Below are positions 14,619 through 29,307 of a stretch of 64,000 bases of DNA, one piece after another. Each line of letters begins with the position of its first letter. Position 1 is the stretch's first letter. Source of the stretch: Mactra quadrangularis (lineage: Eukaryota > Mollusca > Bivalvia > Venerida > Mactridae). Location: NCBI GenBank assembly GCA_025267735.1, contig CM046300.1, positions 31,753,322-31,817,321 on the forward strand. Reading direction: 5' to 3'. The notes beneath the pieces are model-generated. The model did not search any database. It saw only the letters and a list, made by a program, of their open reading frames with translations, and had not been told where the DNA came from. The translations under genes were made by a program, and so were the position numbers.

Positions 14619-14620
14619 TA

Positions 14621-15014
14621 CTACAGTGGCATGGAGGTGACATGGGGAAATATTTAAAATTTACGTGCGCACGCAATAACGTTTACGTGGCCACGCAGTA
14701 GCTATTACGTACGCACGCAATAACGTTTACGTGGCCACGCAGTAGCTATTACGTGCGTTCGCAATAACGTTTACGTGGCCACGCAATGGCTTTACGTGCG
14801 CACGTTATAATTGAACAATGAGAGTTGTCGAAATTGGCGGCCATTTTGTTGGGTGTACGCACGTACAGCTATTGCGTGGCCACGTAAACGTTATTGCGTG
14901 CGCACGTAATAGCTACTGCGTGCGCACTTACAGCCATTGCGTGGCCACATAAGCGTTATTGCGTGCGCACGTAAGTTTTAAATATGTCTCATTGTCACCT
15001 CTATGCCACCGTAG
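14621..15014. mobile_element. 394-bp foldback MITE with internal 44-bp repeats, TA target duplication
   Basis: The terminal inverted repeats start CTACAGTGGCATGGAGGTGA on the left and CTACGGTGGCATAGAGGTGA on the right, flanked by TA at 14619-14620 and 15015-15016. That fits Tc1/mariner-type insertion. The left arm carries three copies of a 44-bp unit beginning at 14663, 14707 and 14751. Each contains the palindromes GTGCGCAC (or a variant) and GTGGCCAC. The right arm carries the inverted equivalents. About 50 bp of unique centre (near 14810-14860) includes GGCGGCCATTTTG. No transposase is encoded. Confidence 0.82.
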
Positions 15015-15208
15015 TATACAGCTATTTATGTTATAAATATTATAATATTATACAACGCGTGTATGTAATGTAATTGTTGGAGTTGATTATGACATAAAAC
15101 ATTTTTCTTGTGCGTGGAGAGGCTGAATGAGAAATATCTTGCTGAAAATCCTTTAAATGAGCTTAAATTATCTGAATCAAATCAGCTTTAAAAGCCATCT
15201 CGTCAGAT

Positions 15209-16367
15209 CACTGGCACTGGAGTCCTTATATTAGATAAACTATTTATATATTTATGATTAAAAATAACATTGGTGAAGAAACGTAGAAAAAAAAACCGAT
15301 TTCTGTTTGACTATCGCTTTAGAGTCGTGCCACAGCTAATTATAATATACACATGGTATTGAACCGTTTTCGGAGTGATCCACAGTCGAACTGAATTTTT
15401 CATACTTCTGAAAATTACTCGACATAAAAACCGGTTCTGATTTAAAGCTGGCACATATTTTACATAACTGGTAAGTATCAACTTCATATCTTATATAATT
15501 ATCATAGAATTAAGCGTTATTTCAGTAATTTCACATTTCACTTTTCAGCGATTGAGAGACACTGCTGACTTCCGGTATAATTTACAGTTTTGAAACATGC
15601 GTTCTGATTGGTCTAAAACTCCGCGAAACTTTTCCCGTAATCTGTCAATGAAACGAAGCCAGTGCAAACATCAACAAAGCGTCATGCTGAAGTTTGATCA
15701 ATCTGCGTCTCTTAGTGCCGCTGCATGGGGACATTAAATTTTGATTTATGGTCAGGCAGGCACTGGCACTGACAAATATTGAAATCCATTTATGAAGAAA
15801 TAAAATACAACGCAGAGTAGCACTTTAGTACACTACAGAAATGGCGTGTTTACAAAACCAAGATCTAAACGCTAATACATTACACAGGCAATTTCTCTTC
15901 AACTCGCGTTATCGTTTGGCCGTCAATACATCAATCGTGTAACTAATAAAATGTCCGTGTAAATAAGACACTAAAAGACCAATCGCATCGTTACTGAGAC
16001 AGATTACGGGAAAAGTTTCGCGGAGTTTTAGACCAATCAGAACGCATGTTACATCACTGTAAATTATACCGGAAGTCAGCAGTGTCTCTCAATCGCTGAA
16101 AAATAAAATTACTGAAATAACGCTTTATTCTATGATAATTATATAAGATATAAAGTTGATACTTTCCAATTTTGTAAAAATATGTGTCAGCTTTCAATTA
16201 CAACCGGTTTTAATGTCCAGTCATTTCCCAAAATGTAAAAAGTCAGTTTGACCGTGGATCACTTCTAAAACGGTTCAATACCATATAGATATATACATTA
16301 TAATATGATGTGTGACGACTCAAAAGCGATGAATATTTTATTGAATGTAAGGACTCCAGTGCCAGTG
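15209..16367. mobile_element. 1,159-bp palindromic transposon with 8-bp target duplication (hAT-like)
   Basis: The ends are CACTGGCACTGGAGTCC and its reverse complement. They are flanked by a perfect CGTCAGAT duplication at 15201-15208 and 16368-16375. The inverted arms are long: left about 15209-15646, right about 15998-16367, with indels between them. A central section of about 350 bp separates the arms and contains a third CACTGGCACTG at 15761-15771. The inner arms are the best preserved (around 15600-15646 against 15998-16045). An 8-bp duplication suggests hAT or another 8-bp superfamily. No transposase frame is present, so it is non-autonomous. Confidence 0.88.
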
Positions 16368-16847
16368 CGTCAGATGTATTCTTTATAAATGTTCTTTATC
16401 AGTACAACTTAACAACTATAAATTTCTCACAACGACTCTTTGGTTGATCACAACGAACCGAACAACCAAATAAAAGATAACTAACTGCAACACAACACAA
16501 GCACGTTTAATTTTATCACCGTACCATAACATACTAAAACACATGCAAAGTTATAAAATATGGTTAAATATCAGATCATAATTAAACAACAGAACATTTG
16601 CCTTGATGATTTGTAAGATAATCGTATGCCAACGTCATAGTTACATGCAAAACTGCAGTAAATCTAAAAACACCAATCTTTAATATCAACAAAGAAGTAC
16701 ATTATATTTGAAACAAGATCTATTCTGTATTAAAATATCCTGCTCATAACAAGTCTAAAATAGCACACACTATTAATATCTATAGATCATTGTTTAGGGG
16801 AGTATTACAGAAACATCTTTGATTACATTCACCTGATTTAAATCACG

Positions 16848-17161
16848 ATATTGCTTGTGTTTGTTGGGTTAAACGGCGTAGCAACACAATTTTTAGGTCT
16901 TATAATGGCGGCCAGTCAACCTACTACCTCCTGGAAAGGCTAAATCTCTGGATTTAGCTGTTAACCAACTATTAAGCCCATGCGTTCGTCAGTGACTGAC
17001 AACTGCCCAACCTAATTAAAAATCATTGGTAGGAGGGAGAATGGCCGTAGAAATAATTTCATGACCAAGCTCCACGAAAGTATACCCCGCCCGGGAATCG
17101 AACCCACGACCCCTCGATCAGTAGACTTGCGTGCTACCAACTGAGCTAGCCGGGCGGCTTC
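16848..17161 (-). mobile_element. tRNA-derived SINE, copy 1
   Basis: The tRNA-like head is at the right end on the minus strand. Box A is TAGCTCAGTTGG (complement of 17137-17148) and box B is GGTTCGATTCC (complement of 17094-17104). The D-arm pairing is broken, so this is not a working tRNA gene. The body runs left to a 3' end containing TGTGTTGCTACGCCGTTTAA near 16870-16890. AAATCACG on both sides (16840-16847 and 17162-17169) is a good target duplication. The 3'-end domain recalls molluscan/metazoan SINE families such as Meta-SINE or RUDI (from memory). Confidence 0.82.
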
Positions 17162-17169
17162 AAATCACG

Positions 17170-19400
17170 TTAAAGCCACCATATGAAGTTTTTTCATTAA
17201 TAGTAAACTTGAAAACAGTTTTACAATTATGAATTTATCAAAATATAACAGGCACAAGAGACACAATTTCAAACGATTCTGCTTTTTTATTTTATTTGAC
17301 CAAGTATCCATTTCTTAAAAAGGTAAGGTACTTTTATAAGAGAACACTACATTTACACGCCAATGTTCAATATATCTGATTCAAAATAGTTTTAGAGCTT
17401 AATTAGGTAATTCAGAGTAAGATTTCCTATAATTAAGACTTCATCTTAAACATACTGTGATCAAAACTATTGTTTTAAGTATTGACAACCAAATTCTACT
17501 CTCTGTTTCGATCTACTTTTACTATGAAATGCAATAAATAACATAAACATATTTTCGTTTTTTTGGAAAAAAAACTTGTTTATTAGAGGCGTTAAAATAG
17601 ATAAATGTCTATTTTCTGCACAGTCAAGTACCGGAGCTTTAAACATGAACATATATATTGATAGTTAAGAGATAAACTAATGTTATCTGTTTCTTCAAAT
17701 CGTTATAATAATAAATTTCCATGCTTTCAATACAATCGGAGTCCACATTTATAAGTTGATGCATTACAAACAGTTATTTTACCGGCTGATTATTCTAAAT
17801 CAATTTATGAGTCGGCTCCAAGAATTCCGGCATGTCATTTAGAGACACGGATATAAAAATCAAAATGATCGTTTCACATGATTAAATCCATTTGTCAAAA
17901 ATTCTGCATTTATGGAAATCAGTAATTTGAAAATTTGATCATTCAAAATGATTATCGTGTCAGTCAATAAGACACCATAATAATAATCTTCAGGTATAGC
18001 TTAAAGTGAGTAAGAAGCTTCGATACAAGAACACTCAATTAATGCATGTTTGAAGAATGTCTTTATTATACTTATTACATAGAACTATCAAATAAATATA
18101 AAGCACATAATCTTGTTTACTTAATGATAGTTTTTATCAAGACAAGCAATGTAACCAAAAAGTACTAAATGAAAGTCTCTAGTCATTAATCTCGTAAGAC
18201 TATGCTTCTAATAAAACAAATTGTCTTAATTAAAATCAATACCAAGGTAAAACATGGTAAAACACAAAAACGCCAAGAACAATAATATTAAATTACTTAA
18301 GTGTAGACTGATAAATTCTGAAAGTGTTTGCTAATGTATTGTTGTTCAGATTTGAAAATTTAATGGCATTTTCTAAATCCAGATTGGTTCGAGTATAATA
18401 TAGTATTGTTTTCTAGGCATTACTTTTGATGGTTGTTTATATGCCGCTCGAGAATGGAGAGAACTGAAATGGACACGTTATTTGTTTCTTCAGTCTTGGG
18501 TCCATTTTCTCGACTGGAATAATATTTTGCTTTCTCAAATATTGTTTGAAGTACACCAGGTTGTATGCTTAAGGTAAATAATTTTCCAGCGGTTTTGTAA
18601 TTGTTTTAAACTTAAATTTAATGTTGTTCCATTTACAATTTGCAAAGAAGCATTTTCAGGAATGTTTGTCTGATTTTAAATAAACAGCTTCAGCTTTTCG
18701 TTTTAATTGAAGACAAAAACGAGCAATTTGCTAGTGCAGACTTAACTATGATAGCAAATTGGTCATCAAACATTTTTCGCAGTTTTGTCGGCATTGTATG
18801 GTTTCAATCTTTAATTTGTATAAATTCTGTCTGGCGATGTTTGGCTTACCTGATAATTGTTTTTAGATTTTTCCAAATGAATTAAACATTATTTTGATTA
18901 ATGTTGATTGTCTGACATAAAACTCTGTCTTTATTTTGCAATCAAAAGTTGACTTAGTTTGTCTAGATTCTGTACAATACACTGTTGTTTGTTTTCTTTG
19001 CAGCGTCTTGAATGTTTGAAGCTGTAAGAATGTGATTGACGTAGTTTTCTCAAATGGCTTAGATTTCATACTTGATGTAAACAATATACAGACAATCATT
19101 ATAATACGTATATCCCTTGTAGATTTTTTGCCACCCTTGCTAAATTGTTCCTAAGGGTCCAGTACATCAGAATCGCCAATGTACTAAAAAAACAACACTC
19201 TAATACACCATCTGAAATTTCACAATTTCAATTGTAACTCCTTGTTATTCCTCAAAATTGTCCGTGTTTGTAAAATCATTAAAAACATGAACAAACATTA
19301 AGCAGGAATAATATAAATAGTGTCAAATTAAACTAACCTTTAATATGTATGTAAAACTATCTTCTAAAATGTAGGCAGGTTCATGAAAATACATAAAAAA
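17170..19400. other. Intron 1: nothing specific
   Basis: AT-rich intronic sequence between SINE copy 1 and the segmental array. The open frames are short and resemble nothing known. Confidence 0.5.
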
Positions 19401-22400
19401 CTCGAAAATGCAGACAAATTTCGATGTTTTTCAATCTCACGCATATTTTTTAATTTTAAAAAACCTAATTTTGGGAAAAAGTGTATGCTACAAAATACTT
19501 GAAGAAGGTCTACTCTATCAAATTCAAATTATATTTTATGACAGAAGCATATAATTATGTTTCCTTTTACTTTTTGTATCATGATAAAGGCTGGTATTTG
19601 CAGTTTGTTGAACCTTGTTATGACCTTTTGATATTTATAATTAAAAATTATTTAACAGAATTTGTTTATAATGGAGCACCTGTGTCCAGTACAATATCAA
19701 AGGATATTTATGTTGAATATTAAAAAACACAATACTTGTAGATTATTGTATACAAGCCATTCTTGGAAATGAAATAGTTGACATTTATGTAAAATAATTA
19801 ATTTTTAACTTTTGGTCGTTTTTGTCACGTAGTTTATTTTACTGTGCTGTTAAACATACTAACAAAAATGTTCATTATTTTCTAAATTAGAAAAGTTTTT
19901 TCTTGATAAATATCAAATATCAAAATATCAGTTAATTAAATTCATTGACATTTATAAACCCAGTGTTAATCATAAAACATATTCTACAGTCAAACTCTAT
20001 AAAAGCTTTATATTCTTTTACATAAATAATAAGACATTTCAATAACAAGTATAAATCACGATGCTTAAATGCATTGTGTAACGCAAGCTTCCATTTATCA
20101 AGATTTGAAACATTGTAAATAGTTTACCACCTAAAAAAGAGTTATGTCTATTATCACGAAAGAGATGTCAAACATTTACTTCATATCATATCATTATTCA
20201 TTTCCATTTTTATTTACACTAAAGATTCAAATTGCACAGCTCTAAAAAAGGATTCATGTTATACAGTGAAGTTTGTAATTTGGAATTCCATAACCACACC
20301 AGCTTTCAATTATTTAGAACTAAAGTATTGGGATTAATAATACTGAGTCTTACCGCATGTTTCGGTATCTTTCGCTTTTTCGATAAAGGAGTCACCAAAA
20401 GTTAGTTCTACTTTTAAAGTCTTATATATATCTTTGTTTACGTTTTAAAATCGCAAAGTATAGGTACAGCAGACTAGACTAAGGTTAAAGTTAATGTCAG
20501 TCTTTTAAAAGCAATCAGAGATAAATCATTTGTTTCCTTTTTCATGTCTTTTGATTCTAGACATTAAGGTGTTAAGCTTAGTTTTGTGATCATCATAAGT
20601 TTCAAGTTGAACAAATCAACTACAATGATCAGCTTTTGAAGAAATGTTTAGAAATTTATTTCTCTTTAATGGCTGTCTTTAACTGAATCAATATTTTTTT
20701 GATAAATAGTGTGAATTGTGTTGTAGGTTAGTAGTTTGATGTTCTTTGCTTTGTGACAGATGCTCTAGGGAACGTGTCACAATTTGTATCTTACATCAAA
20801 TTTCTTTCTTGAAATCTTTTGCCAAACCAATTTCTACTTTTTACTTAGAAAATGGCCCGGAAAATCTTGGTTAATTGAGAATAATTCAGAATCATTTGTG
20901 GACACACATTAAGCATCACAATCGACTGACATTACTTTGATACTTTTGAAGGTGAGACAACGATTGATTGATTAGTACCAAGTATCATACAAGATGCGTT
21001 AACATCTATATTATTAATCGTTAGTGATATTGTTTGTTTGCGATCTATAAAACATATTAGCATGACTGTGCTTTATTTATTTTTAGGCTGAAGAAAATAA
21101 TTGACGATTCGATAACCGCTGGTATACTACAGTAATGATCCAATTCATTCCCATCTTAAAATGGTTTATAATTTCTTTTTTGTTATATCAGTGTTTAATG
21201 CTTGATTCTGTGTCAAGTTCTGTGCAATAACCCTTACATTTGTAAATAAATTTAAAGATTTTATTCCATTGTTGATTGGAATAATGTTTTCTTGAAATGA
21301 ATAAAATTGACAATTACAACTGTTTTAAGAAATCTCTTACATTTTAGTATTTCGTATCTTATTAAGAAATTGTGTTGTGTTCTGTTCCTTTATAAAAGGG
21401 CGTTTCTTGATTGCTCCTACCATTTTGCATTAGGAATTGGAATGCAAGAGTAGGAGAGTATGTTTTATTAAAGTGTTATTTTTTGTAATATTTAGAATGA
21501 AATGACTGATTTGATGGAATTATATTTGAATTGTTTGAAATTTTAGACAAAACATAATTGAAAAAAATTAGCACGAACTGTGAATTTTCACGAAATGTGA
21601 ATACACGTCACATCAAGAATGGATGTGTTATTTAATTACAAAAGACTACGGTCTAATTGTTACCGTTGACTTAATGAAAAACCTTTTTTAACTAGTTAAA
21701 TTGTTTAAATATTTAATTTTTCAATGTCAGTTGCATTTAAATGCCTGACAAATTAACCTAAAATCGTATGAAATATTTGAACTATTTTCCTGAACAATAC
21801 CTTGTTCAAAACTGTTCAAAATACCATCAAAGTCTAGATGTTATTTTTTATGCATTCCTTACTTTAAAAACTTCGTTTCTACATTCTTGAAATGACAAAT
21901 ATATTTTTGCTTAATCGTTACTTGTTGTCATCAAATCATTTTCTTCGATGCCTCAAAAATATAAGATTTTAGCTGCATTAATAATGGGTAGGGTTTTTTC
22001 AATTATCATTTATGTTGACATTATAAGTGACCAACAAATAAGAACTGACGTATTTTGCCATATCATAATTATATTTAATTATAATTGTTTGTCAAAAGGA
22101 TAAATTAGTGAAGGAATTTACGAATACAGTCAAGGTTATGGACACGCCAATACCGTTAAATAAAACTATTTAGATGACGTCTTGAATAAGAAGCTTTCTT
22201 TGGTGTTCATCTTATGAATGCAATTAAATATAATTACTTTCATTGTATACATGGTACAATCTGTATAAGACGTTGTTATATTGTAAATTAGCTTTTTATA
22301 TTGACAAATCCGATTTGTTGAAATGACACGAACGGATCTTCCTTTGAAGTTTAATTTTCCCGGTAAATGTATGAAGTTAAAATAGAATTAAATCAAAGCA

Positions 22401-25400
22401 CAGAAAGCACTGAATTTGTTTGTGTTACAATTTTAGTCATATCATAGTCTCGTAATATATTTTGTTTCATTTTTTTGATAATGAATTTTGACTTCGACTC
22501 TTGGTAACCAGATACAAAAGGGTAAGTACTAAGTACCATTCATTAATTATAGGTTTAGACTTACTATTCATACACATTAATCATTATTTAAAGACTTTAA
22601 AATCAAAAATGGATTTCTTGCGTATGTATTTTAGTATTGTATAGTTATCGCTCAGGTATTGTATAACTAGCCCGGTATGCCCAAGTACTGATATTTAGGT
22701 TAATATATATTTCGTGGTTTACTAAATTTCAGTTAAGAATCCATAATTCAAAATTATGTTATCTGAATGTTACATTTCATTAGTATCTAAAACTATTCTA
22801 AAGATTTCCCCGTCTTAAGTTCACATGTCAGTCAGTTATAAATGCTAGTTCTGTATAGCGTGTATTGGTTGATACATTTATGACAGTCATTTAGGATTCT
22901 ACCATACTGAATCTTAAATATTTCTTTAAAAATAAGATTGACAATGCAATCACTTTTTTGAAATCCCTTATTGTGTACGAGTAATGTTTTGTTGTAATAT
23001 ATGGCGTATATGTGAAATAATTCTAATTAAAACATAGTGTATTTATGTTTTCTACAATTTTGTATTGTGAATTCTATAATGAATTGTCTGAATTGATTTA
23101 TTTATACTTAAGTTTTTGTAATTATTTTCATTTCCTTATTAAAAATAATAGCACGGAACGTGAATTATGTCAAGTCAAGAACGACAATGAAATATGATCA
23201 CAGGAATAACTGCTGTGAAAATGTTGGCGCTATTATTAATGATCTTTTCAAAGAATTTAATAGTTTATTGTCTCGATTTTCTTCAATGTCAGTACAATTT
23301 TAATGCATTACAAATTATTTTAAATTCCAACGAGAACGTTAAACTATTTTCATCGAAAAACAATGTTGAAAACATTGTTTTTATGTTAAAGAATTCTTTA
23401 ACTGTTAACATTAAAGATTTATTATCGTAACACTCCGTTTCTTCATTTTTAAATTGACCATACCGAATGCATTCATGTTGTAATGGCTGATTTAGACATA
23501 TAATGTCATTAAATCCCATTTTAAACTTTTAATGGTAAAATCACATCATTTGATAAAATCATATCTCAAAACATTATTAACAATCTATCGATTGCCACAA
23601 TATACTCCTATACGATAATTTGATATACATTTTGTATCATAATTGAGAACAATATTCGTAGAATTAGGTCGTGCAGTACTTTCTAAGGTCTTTCTTATTC
23701 CCACCATTGTATAAAGTATGACATTTGTCAGACACTAAGTGGTTATGATTGCATAAAAGCTCACGTCTGATCATCCGTGTGTCTCCAAAGTTATTGTATC
23801 GACCCTGACCTACAAAAAAAAAGATTAACTTAACTCTCGAGCTAAGGTGGAGAACATCGTAATTATCATACCGGGTTTCATAAAAATCGTCGCGAGTACA
23901 TAACTATCTTGCGTGTTTGTCGTTATTGTATATCTTAGACAAATGTAATAATATTCCGTGTATTTGTTTAAGTATTTATAAGAAACATTGGGTTTGATAC
24001 AAACCTCTTTGTATTGACAAGTCCAATTTGTTGATACGTCGTGAGAGAATCTTTGTTTGTTCATCTGGTGCGGTATCTCTCTGTATAAATCTAAAATGTT
24101 TTCATTAAATGCGTTAAGAAAGCATATCATAACCAGTTACATAGAATTGTTAAATATCTAGATAAACTATGCTTATTTTTTGTCGTATATAATCATGATT
24201 CCAATTGTCTCCTGTCATTGTATGTTAAGAATACAATAGTTTCTGTAAAATAGACATAAGAGTTAATTCACGAAAGACATTTATACAAAAAAATGATATT
24301 TCTTTCCCGATCAAATTACTTCCGTTTTCAAGTCAATTTCACTATAACTTTTAGCTTCTTGCAACCGAAACGTCTGATGTAGACTCATACAATTATAAAA
24401 AACAAACAAACAAAGCAGTACTTTTGGCTGCTTCACATATTTTTGAGCCAGGGGCTTCATTCGATGATTTTTAATAAAAAATATATTGTACCATCAAAGT
24501 TTGCCTTTCGTGAACTGCACTGCTGTCTTTTGATAATATATATTTCAAGGCGTGTCTTTCCTAATCATTTAATGCAAAAACCTCATTTACTGTTTTAGTT
24601 TACTTTCACGAGTTCAAATGTATCACCAAAAATAGTATCCTTATTATGCATAGTCTCTGTGACGTCACGATCGAATATATTTCCGCATTCACATCGATCA
24701 ACTGCAAATACATGAAGTTTCCAAATAGTTTTAGATGCTCTTAACATCAGTTCGTCTGCTCAATTTAACATTCAATGTTGCCTTATGCTTACCGATATAG
24801 TCAGCCATGTTTTAAAAACTGTTAGATAAAATACAAACGTGTAAAATATCACAGATAATTTATTATATTATCTCCTAGGTATTTCATGTCTATCAATTAA
24901 AAGTTCTAAACAATTGAAATCACGTTTTAGCGCCATAATTTATTTAACAATTTTGACGGGAAAGTCTCGTGGGGATGTAGATATTTTAAAGGAAGGAAGT
25001 TATTTTAGCATTCTGACAATGAGCGTAATATGAATGTGAATCATATATCTAAAGCCGTGTTAGGAATACTTTGCTCGTTCTTGAACACATATTTGAATCG
25101 TTATGAATTTTGGATTACATCTTATACAATAATGCTACCATATTAAACAAGTTTTCCAACAGCATGATAATGGCTATGTTATTCAATTTTCATGTGTTTT
25201 ATGATTATTAAACTCAACTGAATTTGTTTGTTAGAAAATTAACTTTATCAAATAATTTCACATATAAATTACATCAATCGGCACCAAATAGCTGACTTGC
25301 AAAGGAACTGTGGTGCAAATTCTTTTTTTTTTGATATATCAAAATCTGAATCATGTATAAAAATAGACGACTCTATACATTGAGTTTGATGAAAGGTAAA

Positions 25401-25509
25401 ACGCTGTTTCATAGTTTGTTAAATATTGTTGTTTTGTTCCGAAATTACATCTTGTAACACCTAAAACAAGAAGATAATTTCCAGTACAACAGCATAAAAA
25501 ATCATTCAA

Positions 25510-27385
25510 AAGTCATTCTCCGTCCTTGAACATAGTTAGGAAGGGGCATTTGAAAAAAATATTCGTTGTCGTAGGCGATGTTGCATTAATTTGCTGATTT
25601 GTATTGGTTCGTGTTGATGTAAAATTATTGTTAGTCTTGAAGGTTGGTGTTGCAATCGACCTGATTATCGTCATTCCTTTAAGGGTCATAATACTGTCAT
25701 ACGAAATCATAGAGAAGCCAAATTTCATGTTTGGTATAATTTTCTTAACTTTTTATTTAATATGTATTTAATATGCTTCCATGCCTGACTAAGACTATGA
25801 CATCATTATCATCATTATAATCGTTGTCAGCTGTTGCGTACTCTGTTTGATTCGCTTATATTAACGTTTTGTTAGTTTCATAAGCATCAGACAGAGGATT
25901 TCAATAGGTTTTGTATTGTATTTTTTATTTAGGTTGATATTTTGTTCACGATTTGTTGAATCACTCTTAAGATTCTAACATCTAATTTATTTTATCTGAA
26001 TGATGCATTTCATTTTAAATTATTTTACATTTTTTAGAAACTTTGATTCTGTATAGAGCTTAATGATTCATTTGTAAAAGAAAGTTTAATCTTCTTAATC
26101 GAGAAGAAAAGATTGACAATTACAAATTCTACAAGAAATATCTTTCATTTTAATGCGTTACTATGCATTGTATGTGGTATTTGAGGAGTGCTTCTAATTA
26201 AACATAATTTTTATGTCTCCTATCACATTGAATGATGAATTGGAATGCTAGAATATGAGGATAGTTTTTATTACATTTCTATTTCTATCAATATCTAGAA
26301 TGACCTGTCTGGTTTGATGGTATTTTGCTTGACCTTGTTTTTTACTTTTTTGCAATGTTCTTCAAATAGTGATTAAAAATACCAAAAAAATGCAACTAAT
26401 GTCACGTCAAGATTGACAAGGTAATTTGATTACAAAAGTAACTACTGTGAAAATTTTGCCGCCGAATAAATGAGTTTTTTACCGAATTTAAAATTTCAAT
26501 GTCTTGAATTTTCTTCAATGTTATAACAATTTTAATTTGCGTCAAATTAATTTGATTTCTAATAAAAACGTTAAACTATTTCATGATAAACAAACTGTTT
26601 CATTTTATATTCGTGACTAAAACATCAAATCCATCGACCATACCAAATACGTTCATAGCACAACGGCCCCTTCAGGCACATTGTGTCATTCTATTTTTTC
26701 AAAAAACTATATGTTGTAGATATATATCATTTAAAAAAATGTTATTTCAAAGTTTGTTTTGCTTGTTAGAATATATTAAATATCGATATACTATTCTAAT
26801 AATAATTGAGAAACAACATATTTTGGAGTTTGGTCAAAAATAATTTCTAAAGTCATTAACTTTCCAACAACTGTATGAAATATGGTAGTTGTCAGCAACT
26901 GGTGAATTATTTGGTTATAATTGGATTAAAAAAACTTATGTTGAGTTATCGTTGTCTCTCTTAATTCATTTAGTGGACACTCAAAATGATTACTTGTCAA
27001 ACATAGGACCTCAACAGCATTATAACCAGACAGGATTAAAACTTAAGATTAAGATTATGAAATTCAATAAAAATGCCGTTAAAGTATAGTATTCGATCAA
27101 AGGATTATATTTCTAGAAGTAAGTTGAATATTAAGCCGTCAGAACGTGATTATTCAAGAAATAATAGTATACATGTATCATGTTTTTGCGGCAAAATCTC
27201 ACTTTATATTATATGTGATCGAATATCCTCTTTATAATATAGATATAGATACTTTATTAAAGGAAAAAAGCCACGGCGAAAACAGTTCACAAAGTCTATA
27301 AAAAACAGTAGAACATAAATACAATACACAAGTAATGATACGTGCCTTTACTCAGATTGATTATAGAGTATATATCAACCATAAT
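25510..27385 (+). repeat. Youngest duplication pair, copy 1
   Basis: This starts with GTCATTCTCCGTCCTTGAAC and ends near CTATATCAACC-like text. It matches the following copy over most of its length at high identity by eye. Examples are GACTAAGACTATGACATCAT at about 25789 against 27900, and GCCACGGCGAAAACAGTTCA at about 27271 against its near-match at about 29190. It carries sequence around 26660-26890 that the second copy lacks. Confidence 0.8.
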
Positions 27386-27626
27386 TAATCTATGAAGTAG
27401 TCTCATTTTATTTAAGAAGTTGGAACTATTTCCTAACGCCTGATAAAAAATATTTATTCTGTAAGTGTATTAGAGGTGTAAAGTTAAATGCAATACTAAA
27501 TTAGAAACCACTGTGGCTTACTTCATCTACTACTTATAACTGACAAAGAATAACTAAAGCTAAATCTAAATGAAAATTTGTCACGAGACTAACTAGACTA
27601 AAGCATAAAAATCAAAACAGGTACAG

Positions 27627-29307
27627 TCATTCTCTGTCCTTGAACATAGTTGGGAAGTGGCATTTGAAAAAAAACCTCATTGTCGTAGGCGATGTTGCAT
27701 TTATTTGCTGCTTTGTATTGGTTCGTGTTGAAGTATGATTATTGTTAGTTTTGAAGGTTTGTGTTGCAATCGGCCTGATTATCGACATTCCTTTAAAGGT
27801 AATAAAACTGTCATATGAAATATAAAGAAGCCAAATTTTATGTTTGGTATGATTTTCTAAACTTTTTATTTAATTTGTATTTAATATGCTTCCATGCCTG
27901 ACTAAGACTATGACATCATTATCATCATTATAATCGTTATCAGCTGTTGCGTACTCTGTTTAATTAACGTTTTGATAGTTTCATAAGCATCAGACAGAGG
28001 ATTTCAGTAGTTTATGTATTGTATTTCTATTTAGGTTGATATTTTGTTCACGATTTGTTTAATCATTCTTAAGATTCTAACATCTAATTTATATTATCCG
28101 AATGATGCATTTCATTTTAAATTATTTTACATTTTTAGAAATTTTGATTCTGTATAGAGCTTAATAATTAATATATTTGTAGAAGAAAGTTTAATCTTCT
28201 TAATCGAGAAGAAAAGATTGACAATTACAAATTCTTCAAGAAAATCTTTCATTTTAATGCGTTACTATGCATTGTATGTGGTATTTGAGGAGTGCTTCTA
28301 ATTAAACATAGTTTTTATGTCTCCTATCACATTGAATGATGAATTGGAATGCTAGAATATGAGAATAGTTTTTATTACATTTCTATTTCTATCAATATCT
28401 AGAATGACCTTTCTGGTTTTATGGTATTTTGCTTGACTTATTTTTACATTTTTTGTAATGTTCTTCAAATAGTGATTAAAAATAAATACCACAAAATGCG
28501 AGAAATGTCAGGTCAAGATTGACAAGGTAATTTGATTACAAAAATAACTACTGTGAAAATGTTGCTGCTGAAGTAATGAGCTTTTTACCGAATTGAAAAA
28601 TTTCAATGTCTTGAATTTCTTCAATGTTATAACGATTTTTAGTTCAATTCAATTTTATTTGTAATGAAAACGTCAAACTATTTCATGATAAACAATAGTT
28701 GAAAACAATTAAATTGAATAATTAAGTTCGGTAATGGTTTCATTTTATATACGTAACTATAAAATCAAATCCATCGACCATACTAAATAAGTTCATAGCC
28801 GACGGCTCCTTTAGGCACATGTTTATGAATTATTTGGTTATAATTGGATTAAAAAAATTTATGCTAAGTTATCGTTGTCTCTCTTAAGTCATTTAGTAGA
28901 CACTCACAATGATTATTTGTCAAACATAGGACCACAACAGCATTATCACCAGACAGGATTAGAACTTAAGATTATTAAATTCAATAAAAATGCCGTTAAA
29001 GTATAGTATTCGATCAGAGGATTATATTTCTAGTAGTAAGTTGAATATTAAGCCGCCAGAACATGATTATTCAAGAAATAATAGTATACATGTATCATGT
29101 TTTTGCAATAAAATCTCACTTTAAATCATATGTGATCGAATATCCTCTTTATAACGTATGGATACTTTATTCAAGGAAAAAAAGCCACGGCGCAAACAGT
29201 TCACAAAATTTATCATATAAAACAGAAGAACATAGATACAATACACAAGTAATTATACGTGCCTTTACTCTATTAAAAACAGATTGGTTATAGAGACTCT
29301 ATCAACC
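27627..29307 (+). repeat. Youngest duplication pair, copy 2
   Basis: Direct partner of the preceding copy, starting GTCATTCTCTGTCCTTGAAC and ending near TCTATCAACC at about 29307. The offset is about 2.1 kb at the left end and about 1.9 kb at the right end, because of a deletion here or an insertion in copy 1. No coding capacity is conserved between the two, which argues that the shared open frames are chance. Confidence 0.8.

Noticed and set aside
14663..14990. CRISPR-like array (regular 44-bp repeats)
   Set aside because: The repeats are contiguous without unique spacers and sit symmetrically inside a TA-flanked inverted-repeat element in a eukaryotic intron.
17088..17156. tRNA gene on the minus strand
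   Set aside because: Boxes A and B are present but the D stem does not pair, the acceptor is imperfect, and it continues into a SINE body with target duplication.
23825..24130. 101-codon open frame on the minus strand
   Set aside because: Lies in the decayed array; sister units show no conserved frame.
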